Below, in pieces: positions 8,220 to 16,258 of a DNA stretch of 33,239 bases. The position numbers and the translations under genes are program-made. The notes under the pieces were generated by a model. The model saw only the letters and a list, made by a program, of their open reading frames with translations. It was not told the DNA's origin and made no database searches. Positions within the stretch are counted from its first letter, which is position 1. Every line of letters starts with the position of its first letter. Source of the stretch: Acidobacteriota bacterium. GTDB lineage: Bacteria > Acidobacteriota > UBA6911. Where the stretch lies: positions 1-33,239 of the forward strand of contig JAFGSS010000048.1 of assembly GCA_016934555.1 (NCBI GenBank), in the 5' to 3' direction.

Positions 8220-8624
8220 ATGCTCTGGATCGTGTGCGCGGTGGCCGTCGTCACCGCGGGAGGGTTCGTCCTCGCCCCCCTCTTCAGGGAAACCGCCCCA
8301 GGGCCGGACCTCGAGGGGGAAACGGAACGCGACCGCCTGCTCGAGCGCAAGACGGCCTGCTACCGCAACCTCAAGGACCTGGAATTCCAGTTCCGGATGG
8401 GGCGCCTCCTCGAGGCGGATTACGAAGGGCTCCGGGCGGAACACCGGGCCGAGGCGGCCCGCATTCTGGCGGAGCTGGAGCGGCTCGGGGCCCCCGGCGG
8501 CAAGCGGGCGGCCGGGGGCGGGCCGGGCGGAAAAAAGGGGGGGGACGGCACCCGCTGCCCCGCCTGCGGCGCCGCCGCCGCCCCCGGGAAGAAATTCTGT
8601 GCGGACTGCGGAAAGCGGCTTTAA
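8220..8624 (+). CDS. Short CcmI-like membrane protein with C-terminal zinc ribbon
   Basis: A 134-residue protein. An N-terminal transmembrane helix (about 1-20) is followed by a charged helical segment with the CcmI-type pattern of a rolling Glu/Leu helix (RLLEADYEGLRAEH). In place of the large TPR domain of full-length CcmI there is a Gly-rich linker and a C-terminal zinc ribbon with C113, C116, C127 and C130. CcmI normally presents apocytochrome to CcmF; here only the N-terminal part would be conserved. Position in the ccm operon supports a maturation role, but the exact task is inferred. The start follows AGGGAG at good spacing, and the next gene begins 4 bases after the stop. Confidence 0.75.
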   Translation: MLWIVCAVAVVTAGGFVLAPLFRETAPGPDLEGETERDRLLERKTACYRNLKDLEFQFRMGRLLEADYEGLRAEHRAEAARILAELERLGAPGGKRAAGGGPGGKKGGDGTRCPACGAAAAPGKKFCADCGKRL

Positions 8625-8628
8625 AACC

Positions 8629-9675
8629 ATGAAAACGGTGCGCCTGATTCTGATCCTGATCCTCTCTGCGGCCGGGGCGTGGGCCCAGGACCGCGGCGTC
8701 GCCGAAGGGCGGCTGGTCAACCGGACCGATCCCTCGATCCTCCCCTCCGGCGCCCCGCTCGAAATCATCGAACTGGAGGGGGGGATGCGGACCATCCGGA
8801 GCGCCGTCACCGATGCCGCCGGGGCGTTCCGCATCGAGGGGGTCCCCCGGTCGGAGCGGCTGATGCTGCGCGCCTCCTGGCGGGGGGTTTCCTACCACGC
8901 CCCGCTCGCCTTCGACGCCGCGGGGGTGGCCCGGGTGGAGCTCGAAGTCTACGAGACCACCGCTTCCGACGCCGGCATCCGGGTGGAGAAGGTCCAGATG
9001 GCGTTCCAGTTCTCCGGGGACCGGATCCGGGCGCTCGAAACCTGGACCCTCCATAACCGCTCCCGTCCCCCCAGGATCTACGCCGACCCCGCGGGCACCT
9101 TCCGGATCTCCAAGGCGCCGGGGATTCTCGAACCGCCGCGGATGCGGGTGACGGCCCCCGACTCCACCATGCCGCTGGTGCAGCCGGCGCTCGAAAGCGC
9201 CGACGGGGAGAGCTACTACACCCTCTACCCCCTGCGCCCCGGCCTGACCCTCATCGAGGCGGAGCAGGCGCTCCCCTACGCCGACCGCAGGTACACGTTC
9301 GTCAAGAAGTTCCACCGGGACGTGGGAGCGTTCGTCATCGGCGTCCTCCCCGCCGACATGCTGCTCGAGGGGGCGGGGATCGAGCGGGTCGAGTCGCCCG
9401 GCGGCATGGCCGTCTACTCGAGCCCCGCGGCGGGCGCGGGGACGGAGGCGGCCTGGACCTTCTCGGGCGGTACCCCTGCGCCCGAACCGTCCGCGCCCGG
9501 GGCGACGGCGCCCGGGGCGACGGCGGCGGAAGAGGGGGACCGCGTCGTGGCCCGCCCTTCGGCGGTGGGGCGCAACGCCCTCGTCATCGGCCCCCTGTTG
9601 CTTTTGGCCTTCATCCTCCCGCTCTGGTACGCCTGCAACCGACCCCCCGGCCGGGGGCGTCCACTGAAAAAGTAA
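8629..9675 (+). CDS. Secreted, C-terminally anchored protein with carboxypeptidase-regulatory-like domain, in ccm operon
   Basis: A 348-residue protein of unknown function. The N-terminal signal peptide (about 1-19, ending AGAWAQ) is followed by a beta-sandwich segment (about 22-110; TDAAGAFRIEGVP is the characteristic turn of the carboxypeptidase regulatory-like fold). A central domain without recognised motifs follows, then a Pro/Ala/Gly-rich linker containing a short repeat, a transmembrane helix (about 317-335) and a short basic tail. It would project outside the inner membrane with its tail in the cytoplasm. It sits between the CcmI-like gene and ccmA with 4-base gaps on both sides, so it is very likely coexpressed with the cytochrome c machinery. 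I infer an accessory role but see no catalytic residues. Confidence 0.8.
   Translation: MKTVRLILILILSAAGAWAQDRGVAEGRLVNRTDPSILPSGAPLEIIELEGGMRTIRSAVTDAAGAFRIEGVPRSERLMLRASWRGVSYHAPLAFDAAGVARVELEVYETTASDAGIRVEKVQMAFQFSGDRIRALETWTLHNRSRPPRIYADPAGTFRISKAPGILEPPRMRVTAPDSTMPLVQPALESADGESYYTLYPLRPGLTLIEAEQALPYADRRYTFVKKFHRDVGAFVIGVLPADMLLEGAGIERVESPGGMAVYSSPAAGAGTEAAWTFSGGTPAPEPSAPGATAPGATAAEEGDRVVARPSAVGRNALVIGPLLLLAFILPLWYACNRPPGRGRPLKK
9493..9522 (+). repeat. 15-base tandem repeat, two identical copies, in coding sequence
   Basis: The 15-mer beginning GCGCCCGGGG occurs twice in direct tandem (9493-9507 and 9508-9522) and keeps the reading frame. It encodes two copies of APGAT in the linker before the transmembrane helix of the secreted ccm-operon protein. 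Copy number could vary between strains without breaking the frame. Confidence 0.8.
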
Positions 9676-9679
9676 AGCC

Positions 9680-10414
9680 ATGATCGAAGTCCGGGGACTG
9701 GCCAAATACTACGGCAGGCAGAGCGCGCTGCGCAGCCTCGACCTGCGGATCGCGCGGGGGGACTTCATCGCCCTCTTCGGCAGGAACGGCGCCGGGAAGA
9801 CCACCTTCCTGAGGATCCTGGCGGGGCTCGCGCGCCCTTCCGCCGGCTCCTGCCGAATCGCACCGGCGGCCGGAGGCGCCGGCAGGGAGACCGCCGCCCG
9901 GACCCGCGGCCGGATCGGCTACCTCTCGCACCACACCTCCCTCTACCCCGACCTGACCGCCCTGGAAAACCTGCGCTTCTTCGCCCGGCTGGCGGGGGTG
10001 CCGGCGGACGACGCCTTCCTCGCCGGGAGGATCGGCGCGGTGGGGCTCGCCGGGCGGGAGCGCGAACCGGTGCGCACCTACTCCCGGGGGATGCAGCAGC
10101 GCCTGGGCATCGCCCGGGCGTTCCTGCACGACCCCGACCTTCTCCTGCTCGACGAGCCCTTCACGGGCCTTGACCAGGCCGGCGCCGATTTCCTGAAGCG
10201 CTACCTCGTCGGGGCGCGCCGCGCGGGAAAGACGTGCGTCATGGCGCTCCACGACGCCGAGCTCGGCCACCAGCTGGCGAGCCGCCTGGTGGTGATCGAC
10301 CGGGGGACGGCCGCGCTCGACGCCGAGCGGGACTCGCTCCCGCTCGACGCCTTCCGCGCGCGGTACGCCGCCATCCTCGGCCCGCAGCCCCCCGCCGGCG
10401 GGGGGGCGTCATGA
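9680..10414 (+). CDS. ccmA: Haem exporter ATP-binding subunit CcmA
   Basis: A 244-residue ABC ATPase that, with CcmB, drives release of holo-CcmE from the CcmC-CcmE complex. Walker A GRNGAGKTT at 34-42, signature YSRGMQQR at about 134-141, Walker B LLLLDEP at about 154-160, and a switch-region His in MALHDAE. It is longer than the E. coli protein, with an Ala/Gly-rich insertion after Walker A and an extended C-terminus. Its stop overlaps the ccmB start (ATGA), so translation is coupled. Confidence 0.93.
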   Translation: MIEVRGLAKYYGRQSALRSLDLRIARGDFIALFGRNGAGKTTFLRILAGLARPSAGSCRIAPAAGGAGRETAARTRGRIGYLSHHTSLYPDLTALENLRFFARLAGVPADDAFLAGRIGAVGLAGREREPVRTYSRGMQQRLGIARAFLHDPDLLLLDEPFTGLDQAGADFLKRYLVGARRAGKTCVMALHDAELGHQLASRLVVIDRGTAALDAERDSLPLDAFRARYAAILGPQPPAGGGAS

Positions 10415-11079
10415 GAAGGCTCTGGGCCGTATTCCGCAAGGACCTCGCGATCGAGCTGAGGACCAAGGACTCGCTCAACACGATGCTGTTCTTCGGGATC
10501 GTGGTCCTGGTCGTCTTCCACTTCGCCCTCCGTTCGGGCGAGGTCGAAGCGCGGGCGGCCGCACCCGGGGTCCTCTGGGTCGCCTTCGCCTTCGCCGGGA
10601 CGCTGGGGCTCAACCGGATGTTCGCGGCGGAGAAGGAAAACGGCTGTCTGGAGGGGCTGATGATGATGCCGGCGGACCGGGGGGTCCTTTACCTCGGGAA
10701 GATGCTGGCCGGGACCGTCTTCATGCTCGCGGCCGAAGCCGTCATCTTCGTCGCGAGCCTCGTCTTCTTCAACCTGGAGGTCTGGGGCGAACTCCCCTGG
10801 CTCGCGCTGGTGTTTTTCGTCGGGACGCTGGGGTTCACCGCCGTCGGGACGCTCCTGGCGGCCGTCGCCGTGAACACCCGGATGCGGGAGGTGCTCCTGC
10901 CCGTGATCCTCTTCCCCGTGGTCCTGCCGGTGCTGATCCACGCGGTGGAGGCGACGGCCCTCGTCCTGGGCGGGGCGGACCGGGGGGAGCTGAAGCTCCC
11001 GCTCGCGGTCCTGTCGGTTTTCACGGTCGTGTTCGGCACGATCGCCTATCTGCTCTTCGAGCACGTTCTGGAGGACTAG
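10411..11079 (+). CDS. ccmB: Haem exporter membrane subunit CcmB
   Basis: A 222-residue integral membrane protein with about six hydrophobic segments. The N-terminus (FRKDLAIELRTKDSLNTMLFF) and the cytoplasmic stretch AAEKENGCLEGLMMMPADR are characteristic of CcmB. It forms the transmembrane part of the CcmAB ABC complex. It starts at the ATG overlapping the ccmA stop, and its own stop is immediately followed by the ccmC start. Confidence 0.93.
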   Translation: MRRLWAVFRKDLAIELRTKDSLNTMLFFGIVVLVVFHFALRSGEVEARAAAPGVLWVAFAFAGTLGLNRMFAAEKENGCLEGLMMMPADRGVLYLGKMLAGTVFMLAAEAVIFVASLVFFNLEVWGELPWLALVFFVGTLGFTAVGTLLAAVAVNTRMREVLLPVILFPVVLPVLIHAVEATALVLGGADRGELKLPLAVLSVFTVVFGTIAYLLFEHVLED

Positions 11080-11760
11080 ATGAACGAGCGGACCTCCTCC
11101 CGCCTGGACCTGGCCCTGTGGGGAATCCTGGGGATCGCGATGATGGCCGCGCTCTACCTGGCCCTCGTCGACGCCCCCAGGGAGCGGACCATGGGGGACC
11201 TGCAGCGCATCTTCTACTTTCACGTGGCCGCCGCCATCGCGGGGCTGACGGCCTTCGGCGTCAATTTCGCCGCCTCGGTCGCCTACGTGGCCCGCCGGGA
11301 GCGCAAGTGGGACCGGGTGGCGCTCTGCGCAGCCGAGACCGGGGTCGCCTTTTTGGCCATCGTCCTCGTCACCGGGCCGATCTGGGCCAAGCCGGTCTGG
11401 ATGGTCTGGTGGACCTGGTCGCCGCGGCTGACCTCGTCCCTCGTCCTCTGCCTCCTCTACGTCGCCTACCTGCTCGTGCGGCGCTACCTCGAGGACCCCG
11501 ACCGGCGGGCGATGATCGCCGCGGTGTTCGGCATCGTGGCCTTCGTCGACGCCCCGCTGGTCTGGTTCTCCATCCGCTGGTGGCGCGACATCCACCCCTC
11601 GCCGATGCTCGAGAGCGGGGGGATCGACCCCGCCATGCGCCCCGCGTTCTGGGCCTGCCTCGCGGCTTTCGAGCTGCTGCTGGTCTACCTGCTGCGGCGG
11701 CGCTGCGCGTTGGAAGCGCTCGAGGAGGAGCTGGAGCGTCTCGGGCGCCTGGCGGAATAA
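11080..11760 (+). CDS. ccmC: Haem handling protein CcmC
   Basis: A 226-residue membrane protein with six hydrophobic segments that presents haem to CcmE. Family features include MGDLQRIFYFHVAAA, with the first conserved periplasmic His, and FSIRWWRDIHPSP, with the second. The tryptophan-rich segment reads VWWTWSPRLTSS: the acidic residue that gives the WWD motif its name (WxWDARLTS in E. coli) is Ser here, an oddity given the intact motif in CcmF. It begins directly after the ccmB stop with no spacer. Confidence 0.93.
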   Translation: MNERTSSRLDLALWGILGIAMMAALYLALVDAPRERTMGDLQRIFYFHVAAAIAGLTAFGVNFAASVAYVARRERKWDRVALCAAETGVAFLAIVLVTGPIWAKPVWMVWWTWSPRLTSSLVLCLLYVAYLLVRRYLEDPDRRAMIAAVFGIVAFVDAPLVWFSIRWWRDIHPSPMLESGGIDPAMRPAFWACLAAFELLLVYLLRRRCALEALEEELERLGRLAE

Positions 11761-11781
11761 TTTTTTTCGGGAGTCTGCCCC

Positions 11782-11922
11782 ATGAACACCATGACCTACC
11801 TGTTCGCGGCCAACGCCGTCATCTGGATCGTGCTCGCCCTGTTCCTGCTCCGGCTCCACGCGCGCGAGCGGAAACTGGGGGACGAAATCGGGCGCCTGCG
11901 CCGGCTGATCGACAAGACCTAA
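11782..11922 (+). CDS. ccmD: Small membrane protein, CcmD-like
   Basis: A 46-residue protein with one transmembrane helix (about 7-23) followed by a highly charged helix (HARERKLGDEIGRLRRLIDKT). This matches CcmD, the tiny subunit that stabilises the CcmC-CcmE interaction and helps release holo-CcmE. It lies 21 bases downstream of ccmC, where ccmD is expected, after CGGGAG. Its last four bases overlap the stop of the convergent oxidoreductase gene. The call rests on size, topology and position, because CcmD sequences are poorly conserved. Confidence 0.8.
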   Translation: MNTMTYLFAANAVIWIVLALFLLRLHARERKLGDEIGRLRRLIDKT

Positions 11923-14117
11923 TCCGCGGCGACGGGCTGCGGGGCGAGCCGGAGGAGGAGGGCGCGCGCCTCTTCGCCGAGGAATTCCCAGAGCCCGAGC
12001 CCCGAGAGCGTTTCGGGCAGCGGGATCCCCCCGGGGCTCCACCCCCGCTCGCGGTAATAGGCCGCGATCAGCCCGCCGAGCTGCTCCTTGCGGTGGGCCA
12101 TGAGCCGCTCCCGCTTTGCCGCCGTCGGCAGCGCCGCGAGTTCCTCCGCCCCCACCCCGCAGCGGGCACACAGCTCCCCGTCGTTGTACGCGGCCTCCGC
12201 CTCGTAGAGGAGGTCGTCGGTCGGCCCGAGGGCGCGGTCGGGGATCCAGTCGTGGCACGCGGTCTCCCGACCGTAACGGAGCACGTTCAGCACCCGCTGC
12301 AGGTTGATGTCGCGGTCGGTGCGGGCGAAGATCTCCTCCCACCCCAGTTCCGTCCCCAGCACGCCGTTGTAATACTCGGCGTAGATCTCCTGGGTCGCCG
12401 GGTTGATGTTGACGTCGACCCCCTCGCGGGCGTTCGATTCCGGGTTGGAGACGTCGACCCAGGGGAGCTTGCACACCCCCATGTTGTCGTTCCCCAGGCG
12501 CACGCGGGGGTAGCTGACCAGCGCCCGGGCCTTGTCCTCGAAGGTGGGAAAGGCGCCCAGGAGGTCGGCCTTGATCAGCCAGGCGGCGGCATGGTGGGCG
12601 CCGATGTCGCTGGCCGCGGCGTAGGACGCCTGCATCGAAAGGGAGCGGTGGGTCCGGTAGAAGGAGAAGGGGAGCCCCTTGGTCTGCATCGCGAACTTTT
12701 CGAGTTCCGGAAGGATCTCCTCCCCCGTCCGGGCGCGGTGGCGCGCGGCGACCCAGGCGACCAGGTCCCCGATCCCCCCGCCGGCGGCCCGCGCCGTCTC
12801 CGTCGACCCGTGCGCCAGCTGGTGGAGGAACCCGAGCGCGGCCGCCTCGTCCCCCCAGGAGAGGGGGGGCCCTTCGTAATCCTCCGGACGGAGGTAGCCG
12901 CGCTGGAGCGCCTCCATCAGAAAGGCCATGATGCAGGAGGCGGTGATGGTGTCGACGCCGTAGTTGTCGCAGTGCCAGTTGGCTTCCATGATGAACTCGG
13001 GGTTCCAGATGCCGAGGTTCGACCCGAAGCCGGCGGCGGTCTCGTATTCGGGCCCGTCCACCCACACCCGGCGCCCGGCGTGCGGGCCGCTCCGGAGCGT
13101 CACGCACCCCCCCTTGGTGCACTGCAGGTTGCAGCCGGGGAAGCAGCCGTCCATCCCCCGGTGGTCGAAAAGGTGCTCGGCGTAGTGCCTCCCGCAGATC
13201 TGCCCCGCCCTGGGGTCGGAGCCGAGCTGGAAGTTGCGGACCGGGAGCGACTGGTACTCTTCCTTGTTCATGAAGGTGATCAGCCCCGCGCTCCCCTTGC
13301 GCGCCATCTGGAGCGCCCCGGGGTCGACCTCGCGCACCACCTTCTGCAGCCGCCCCCCCGCCCGGCGGGCGCGCTCCCAGTCCGCGGCGCCGTAGGGGTT
13401 TTCGCCGCGCGGGCTCTCGGCCACGACCACGACCGCGCCGAGGTTCTTCCCCCTCATCACGGTGCCGAGGCCCGTCCGCCCCGCCTGCTTGACGCGGAAG
13501 ATCCCCCGCCCCCCCTCGTGCGGCTTGGTGACGTCCCAGTAGTGGCTGTTGATGCAGCCGTAGGCCGTGTGGGCGGCGCCGACGCCGGTGGACAGAAAGG
13601 CGATGCGGCGCCGGTCGATCCCGGCCGCCTCGAAGCGCCGGGCGATCTCCCCCTCCAGCTCGAACGCCTCCTCCCCCGGGGGCGCCTCCTCGATCCGCAC
13701 CTCCCCCCGCAGGCCGTCGATGACCACCATCGCCCGGTCCTCCGACGCCCCGACCACCTCGAGGGCGTCGAACCCCGCGTATTTGAGGTAGGCGCCGAAA
13801 TAGCCCCCGAAGTTGGACACCCCGGGGATGCGGGTCAGGGGGGAGAGCGAGACCGCCATCGCCTTGGCCGTCCCCGGGAACTGGGGGATCCCCCCGAGCG
13901 GGCCGTTGGCCACGATCAGGGGGTTTTCGGGGTCCTCGGGCCGGGTGGCGGCCGTGACCGCCCGGTGCAGCAGGTAGAGGCCCAGGGCGCGCCCCCCCAG
14001 GAAGTAGTCCCGGACCTTCGGGTCGAGCGGCCGGACGGCGGCCGAGCGCGCGGTGAGGTCCACGCGGAGGACCCTGTTGGTGTAGCCGCGCTCGATCGTC
14101 CCTCTGGTATAGTGCAT
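11919..14117 (-). CDS. Aldehyde:ferredoxin oxidoreductase family tungstoenzyme
   Basis: A 732-residue cytoplasmic enzyme predicted to carry a tungsto- or molybdo-bispterin cofactor and a [4Fe-4S] cluster, oxidising aldehydes to acids with ferredoxin. The N-terminal domain starts RVLRVDLTARS and has YFLGGRALGLYLL. Cluster ligands are visible in GCFPGCNLQCTKGG (C-x3-C-x3-C) with a fourth in DNMGVCKLPW. DGPEYETAAGFGSNLGI is the usual cofactor-domain signature. An extra CARCGVG lies near the C-terminus, and the protein is somewhat longer than typical AOR (about 600-620). The start ATG 14117 follows AGGGGAAT; an in-frame ATG at 14168 lies within the proposed promoter. The substrate is not determinable, and no ThiS/MoaD-like or ferredoxin gene is adjacent. 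Confidence 0.9.
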   Translation of the reverse strand: MHYTRGTIERGYTNRVLRVDLTARSAAVRPLDPKVRDYFLGGRALGLYLLHRAVTAATRPEDPENPLIVANGPLGGIPQFPGTAKAMAVSLSPLTRIPGVSNFGGYFGAYLKYAGFDALEVVGASEDRAMVVIDGLRGEVRIEEAPPGEEAFELEGEIARRFEAAGIDRRRIAFLSTGVGAAHTAYGCINSHYWDVTKPHEGGRGIFRVKQAGRTGLGTVMRGKNLGAVVVVAESPRGENPYGAADWERARRAGGRLQKVVREVDPGALQMARKGSAGLITFMNKEEYQSLPVRNFQLGSDPRAGQICGRHYAEHLFDHRGMDGCFPGCNLQCTKGGCVTLRSGPHAGRRVWVDGPEYETAAGFGSNLGIWNPEFIMEANWHCDNYGVDTITASCIMAFLMEALQRGYLRPEDYEGPPLSWGDEAAALGFLHQLAHGSTETARAAGGGIGDLVAWVAARHRARTGEEILPELEKFAMQTKGLPFSFYRTHRSLSMQASYAAASDIGAHHAAAWLIKADLLGAFPTFEDKARALVSYPRVRLGNDNMGVCKLPWVDVSNPESNAREGVDVNINPATQEIYAEYYNGVLGTELGWEEIFARTDRDINLQRVLNVLRYGRETACHDWIPDRALGPTDDLLYEAEAAYNDGELCARCGVGAEELAALPTAAKRERLMAHRKEQLGGLIAAYYRERGWSPGGIPLPETLSGLGLWEFLGEEARALLLRLAPQPVAAD

Positions 14118-14146
14118 ATTCCCCTTCCCGGACCGCAAAAGTACCA

Positions 14147-14176
14147 AAGATAAGGGGGCGGGGTTCACGCTGTCAA
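14147..14176 (-). promoter_or_regulatory. Promoter of the AOR gene
   Basis: On the minus strand, a perfect -35 TTGACA (14176-14171), an 18-base spacer and TATCTT (14152-14147). The -35 falls where the -35 of the divergent peptidase promoter would be, so polymerase could not easily use both at once. Confidence 0.5.
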
Positions 14177-14192
14177 GAAATCAGTCCCTCGC

Positions 14193-14201
14193 TGCTATAA
14201 T
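14193..14201 (+). promoter_or_regulatory. Extended -10 promoter of the Xaa-Pro peptidase gene
   Basis: TGCTATAAT is a consensus -10 (TATAAT at 14196-14201) with a TGn extension. The -35 position (about 14173-14178) overlaps the divergent AOR -35. Expected start near 14208, leaving a leader of about 20 bases with AAAGGAG. Confidence 0.6.
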
Positions 14202-14227
14202 GGGGCACAACGACAAAGGAGCCTGAC

Positions 14228-15631
14228 GTGCACACAGCTTCCCCGAACGCCGACTGGGCCGGAATCTTCCGTGGGCGCCGCGACCGGATCCGGACCCGGA
14301 CCGGCGGCGGCCTGATCCTCTGGATGGGGCACGCGCCCCAGCCGCGCAACTACGCCGCCAACACCTACCCCTTCCGGCAGAATTCCCATTTCCTCTACGT
14401 CACCGGGCTGGCCGAACCGGACCTCCTCCTCCTCTCGCTGCCGGAAGCGGGGCGCGACATCCTCTTCGGCGACGCTGCGAGCCTCGACGACATCGTCTGG
14501 ACCGGCCCGCGCCCCTCCCTCGAAGAGCTGGCGGCCGCGGCCGGGATCGACGACGTCCGCCCCGCGGACGGAATCCGGGCGGTTCTCGACGAAGCGCGGC
14601 GGCAGGGGCAGCCCGTCCACTACCTCCCCCCCTACCGGCACTCCTCGGTCTACGCCCTCTCGCGCCTCCTCGGCATCCCGATGGAGGAGGTGGGGGGGCG
14701 CGCCTCCTCCCTCCTGATGGAACAGGTGGCGATCGAGCGGAGCGTCAAGGGCCCCGAGGAGGTAGCCGAAATCGAGGAGGCGCTCGGCGTCACCGGCCGG
14801 ATGCACCGCGCGGCGATGGCGGCCGCCCGCCCCGGCATGAAGGAGAGCGAGCTGGCGGGCCTGATCCAGGGGATCGCGCTCGCCGCCGACCGCGCGCAGG
14901 CCTACGACCCGATCGTGACGGTGCACGGGGAAGTGCTGCACAACCACTCCTACCAGAACGTCCTCGCCGCGGGGGGGCTGGTGCTCAACGACTCCGGGGC
15001 GGAGTCCCCGATGGGGTACGCCTCGGACATCACCCGCACCTTCCCCGTCTCCGGGCGCTTCTCGCCGATGCAGGCCGACCTCTACCGCGCCGTTCTGCGG
15101 ACGCAGCTGGGCGCCATCGCCATGATCCGCCCCGGGGTCTCCTACCGCGAAGTCCACCTCGGCGCCTGCCTCGTCCTGGCCGAAGCACTCCGCGCGCTGG
15201 GGCTGATGAAGGGGGATCCCGCGGCCGCGGTCGAGGCCGGGGCCCACGCGCTCTTCCTGCCCCACGGCATCGGCCACATGCTCGGGCTCGACGTGCACGA
15301 CATGGAGGACCTCGGGGACATCGTCGGCCACGGGAAGGAGAAGCGCCCGGGGCAGTTCGGGCTCAACTACCTGAGGCTCAGCCGCCCGCTCGAGGCGGGG
15401 TTCGTGCTGACGGTGGAGCCGGGGGTCTACTTCATCCCCGCCCTCATCGAGCGCTGGCGCGCCGAAGGGCTCCACCAGGAGTTCCTGGACTACGACCGGA
15501 TCGCGGCCCTGGCCGGCTTCGGCGGGATCCGCATCGAGGACGACGTCCTGGTCACCCCCGAAGGGGCCCGCGTCCTGGGCCCCCCGGTCCCGAAGACGGT
15601 CGCGGAGGTGGAAGAGGCGTGCGCCCGATGA
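14228..15631 (+). CDS. pepP: Xaa-Pro aminopeptidase (M24B family)
   Basis: A 467-residue dinuclear-metal peptidase that removes the N-terminal residue from peptides with proline second. The N-terminal creatinase-like domain includes the family motif NTYPFRQNSHFLYVTGL. The C-terminal pita-bread domain shows the metal ligands in order: Asp in NDSGAE, Asp in YASDITRTFPVSG, His in HGIGHMLGLDVHD, Glu in LTVEPGVYF and Glu in GIRIEDDVLVT. The start is a GTG at 14228, supported by AAAGGAG six bases upstream and a consensus -10 promoter. The stop overlaps the next start (ATGA), forming a two-gene unit. Confidence 0.93.
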   Translation: MHTASPNADWAGIFRGRRDRIRTRTGGGLILWMGHAPQPRNYAANTYPFRQNSHFLYVTGLAEPDLLLLSLPEAGRDILFGDAASLDDIVWTGPRPSLEELAAAAGIDDVRPADGIRAVLDEARRQGQPVHYLPPYRHSSVYALSRLLGIPMEEVGGRASSLLMEQVAIERSVKGPEEVAEIEEALGVTGRMHRAAMAAARPGMKESELAGLIQGIALAADRAQAYDPIVTVHGEVLHNHSYQNVLAAGGLVLNDSGAESPMGYASDITRTFPVSGRFSPMQADLYRAVLRTQLGAIAMIRPGVSYREVHLGACLVLAEALRALGLMKGDPAAAVEAGAHALFLPHGIGHMLGLDVHDMEDLGDIVGHGKEKRPGQFGLNYLRLSRPLEAGFVLTVEPGVYFIPALIERWRAEGLHQEFLDYDRIAALAGFGGIRIEDDVLVTPEGARVLGPPVPKTVAEVEEACAR

Positions 15632-16209
15632 AGGCGGTGTGCGTCTACTGCGGTTCGAGCGCCGGCGCCGACGGGAAATACCGGGAGGCCGCGCACGCCC
15701 TCGGCCGCACCCTGGTCCGGCACGGCCTCGAGCTGGTCTACGGGGGGGCGCGGGTGGGCCTGATGGGAGAGCTGGCCGACGCCGTGCTCGAAGCGGGAGG
15801 AAGGGTCACCGGCGTCATCCCCGAGGCCTTCGCCCCGCGGGTGGCGCACGGGGGCCTCACCCGGCTCGAGATCACGGGCGGCATGCACGAGCGCAAGCAG
15901 AGGATGTTCGACCTCTCCGACGCCTTCATCGCCCTCCCCGGCGGATTCGGGACCCTGGAGGAGATGACGGAACTCCTGACGTGGGGGCAGCTCGACTTCC
16001 ACCGGAAACCGTGCGGGCTGCTGAACGTCTCGGGCTTCTACGACCCGCTGCTGGCCTTCCTGGATCACGCCGTGCGGGAGGGCTTCATCAAGGAGGCGCA
16101 CCGCCGGATGCTTTTCGCCTCGGAGGACGCCCAAGCGCTGATCCGGCATTTCGGTTCCTACGACGCTCCGAAGACCGATAAGTGGTATAATCGGCCGATC
16201 GATTCCTGA
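15628..16209 (+). CDS. LOG-family (lysine-decarboxylase-like) nucleotide phosphoribohydrolase
   Basis: A 193-residue Rossmann-fold protein. It begins VCVYCGSS, has LVYGGARVGLMGELADA, the MHERKQRM segment (86-93) and the diagnostic PGGFGTLEE at 104-112. LOG proteins cleave N-glycosidic bonds of nucleoside 5'-monophosphates, releasing ribose 5-phosphate; in plants they activate cytokinins. Despite old annotations they are not lysine decarboxylases. The bacterial substrate here is unknown. I start at ATG 15628, which overlaps the upstream stop; an in-frame GTG at 15619 is possible. Its 3' end contains an extended -10 element for the following cassette. Confidence 0.92.
   Translation: MKAVCVYCGSSAGADGKYREAAHALGRTLVRHGLELVYGGARVGLMGELADAVLEAGGRVTGVIPEAFAPRVAHGGLTRLEITGGMHERKQRMFDLSDAFIALPGGFGTLEEMTELLTWGQLDFHRKPCGLLNVSGFYDPLLAFLDHAVREGFIKEAHRRMLFASEDAQALIRHFGSYDAPKTDKWYNRPIDS
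16183..16191 (+). promoter_or_regulatory. Extended -10 element inside the LOG 3' end, driving the ATPase cassette
   Basis: TGGTATAAT (TATAAT at 16186-16191) lies within the last codons of the LOG gene, about 68 bases before the ATPase GTG start. No good -35 is seen. It would give the AAA ATPase pair a promoter separate from the upstream housekeeping pair. Confidence 0.45.
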
Positions 16210-16258
16210 ACGCACGCTCCGGAGCGGCGGCTTTTCCAGAATGACGATAGAGGGGAAA

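Noticed and set aside
6057-8834. 925-codon minus-strand open frame across the ccm operon
   Set aside because: Low-complexity translation rich in Gly, Glu, Asp and Pro, caused by high GC. The plus strand encodes ccmE, ccmF and a CcmI-like protein.
10201-13122. 973-codon minus-strand open frame
   Set aside because: It runs opposite ccmA, ccmB, ccmC and ccmD and out of frame with the AOR gene; no family motifs.
15628-16209. Lysine decarboxylase
   Set aside because: The PGGxGTxxE protein family was misnamed in the past. Members studied are nucleoside monophosphate phosphoribohydrolases.
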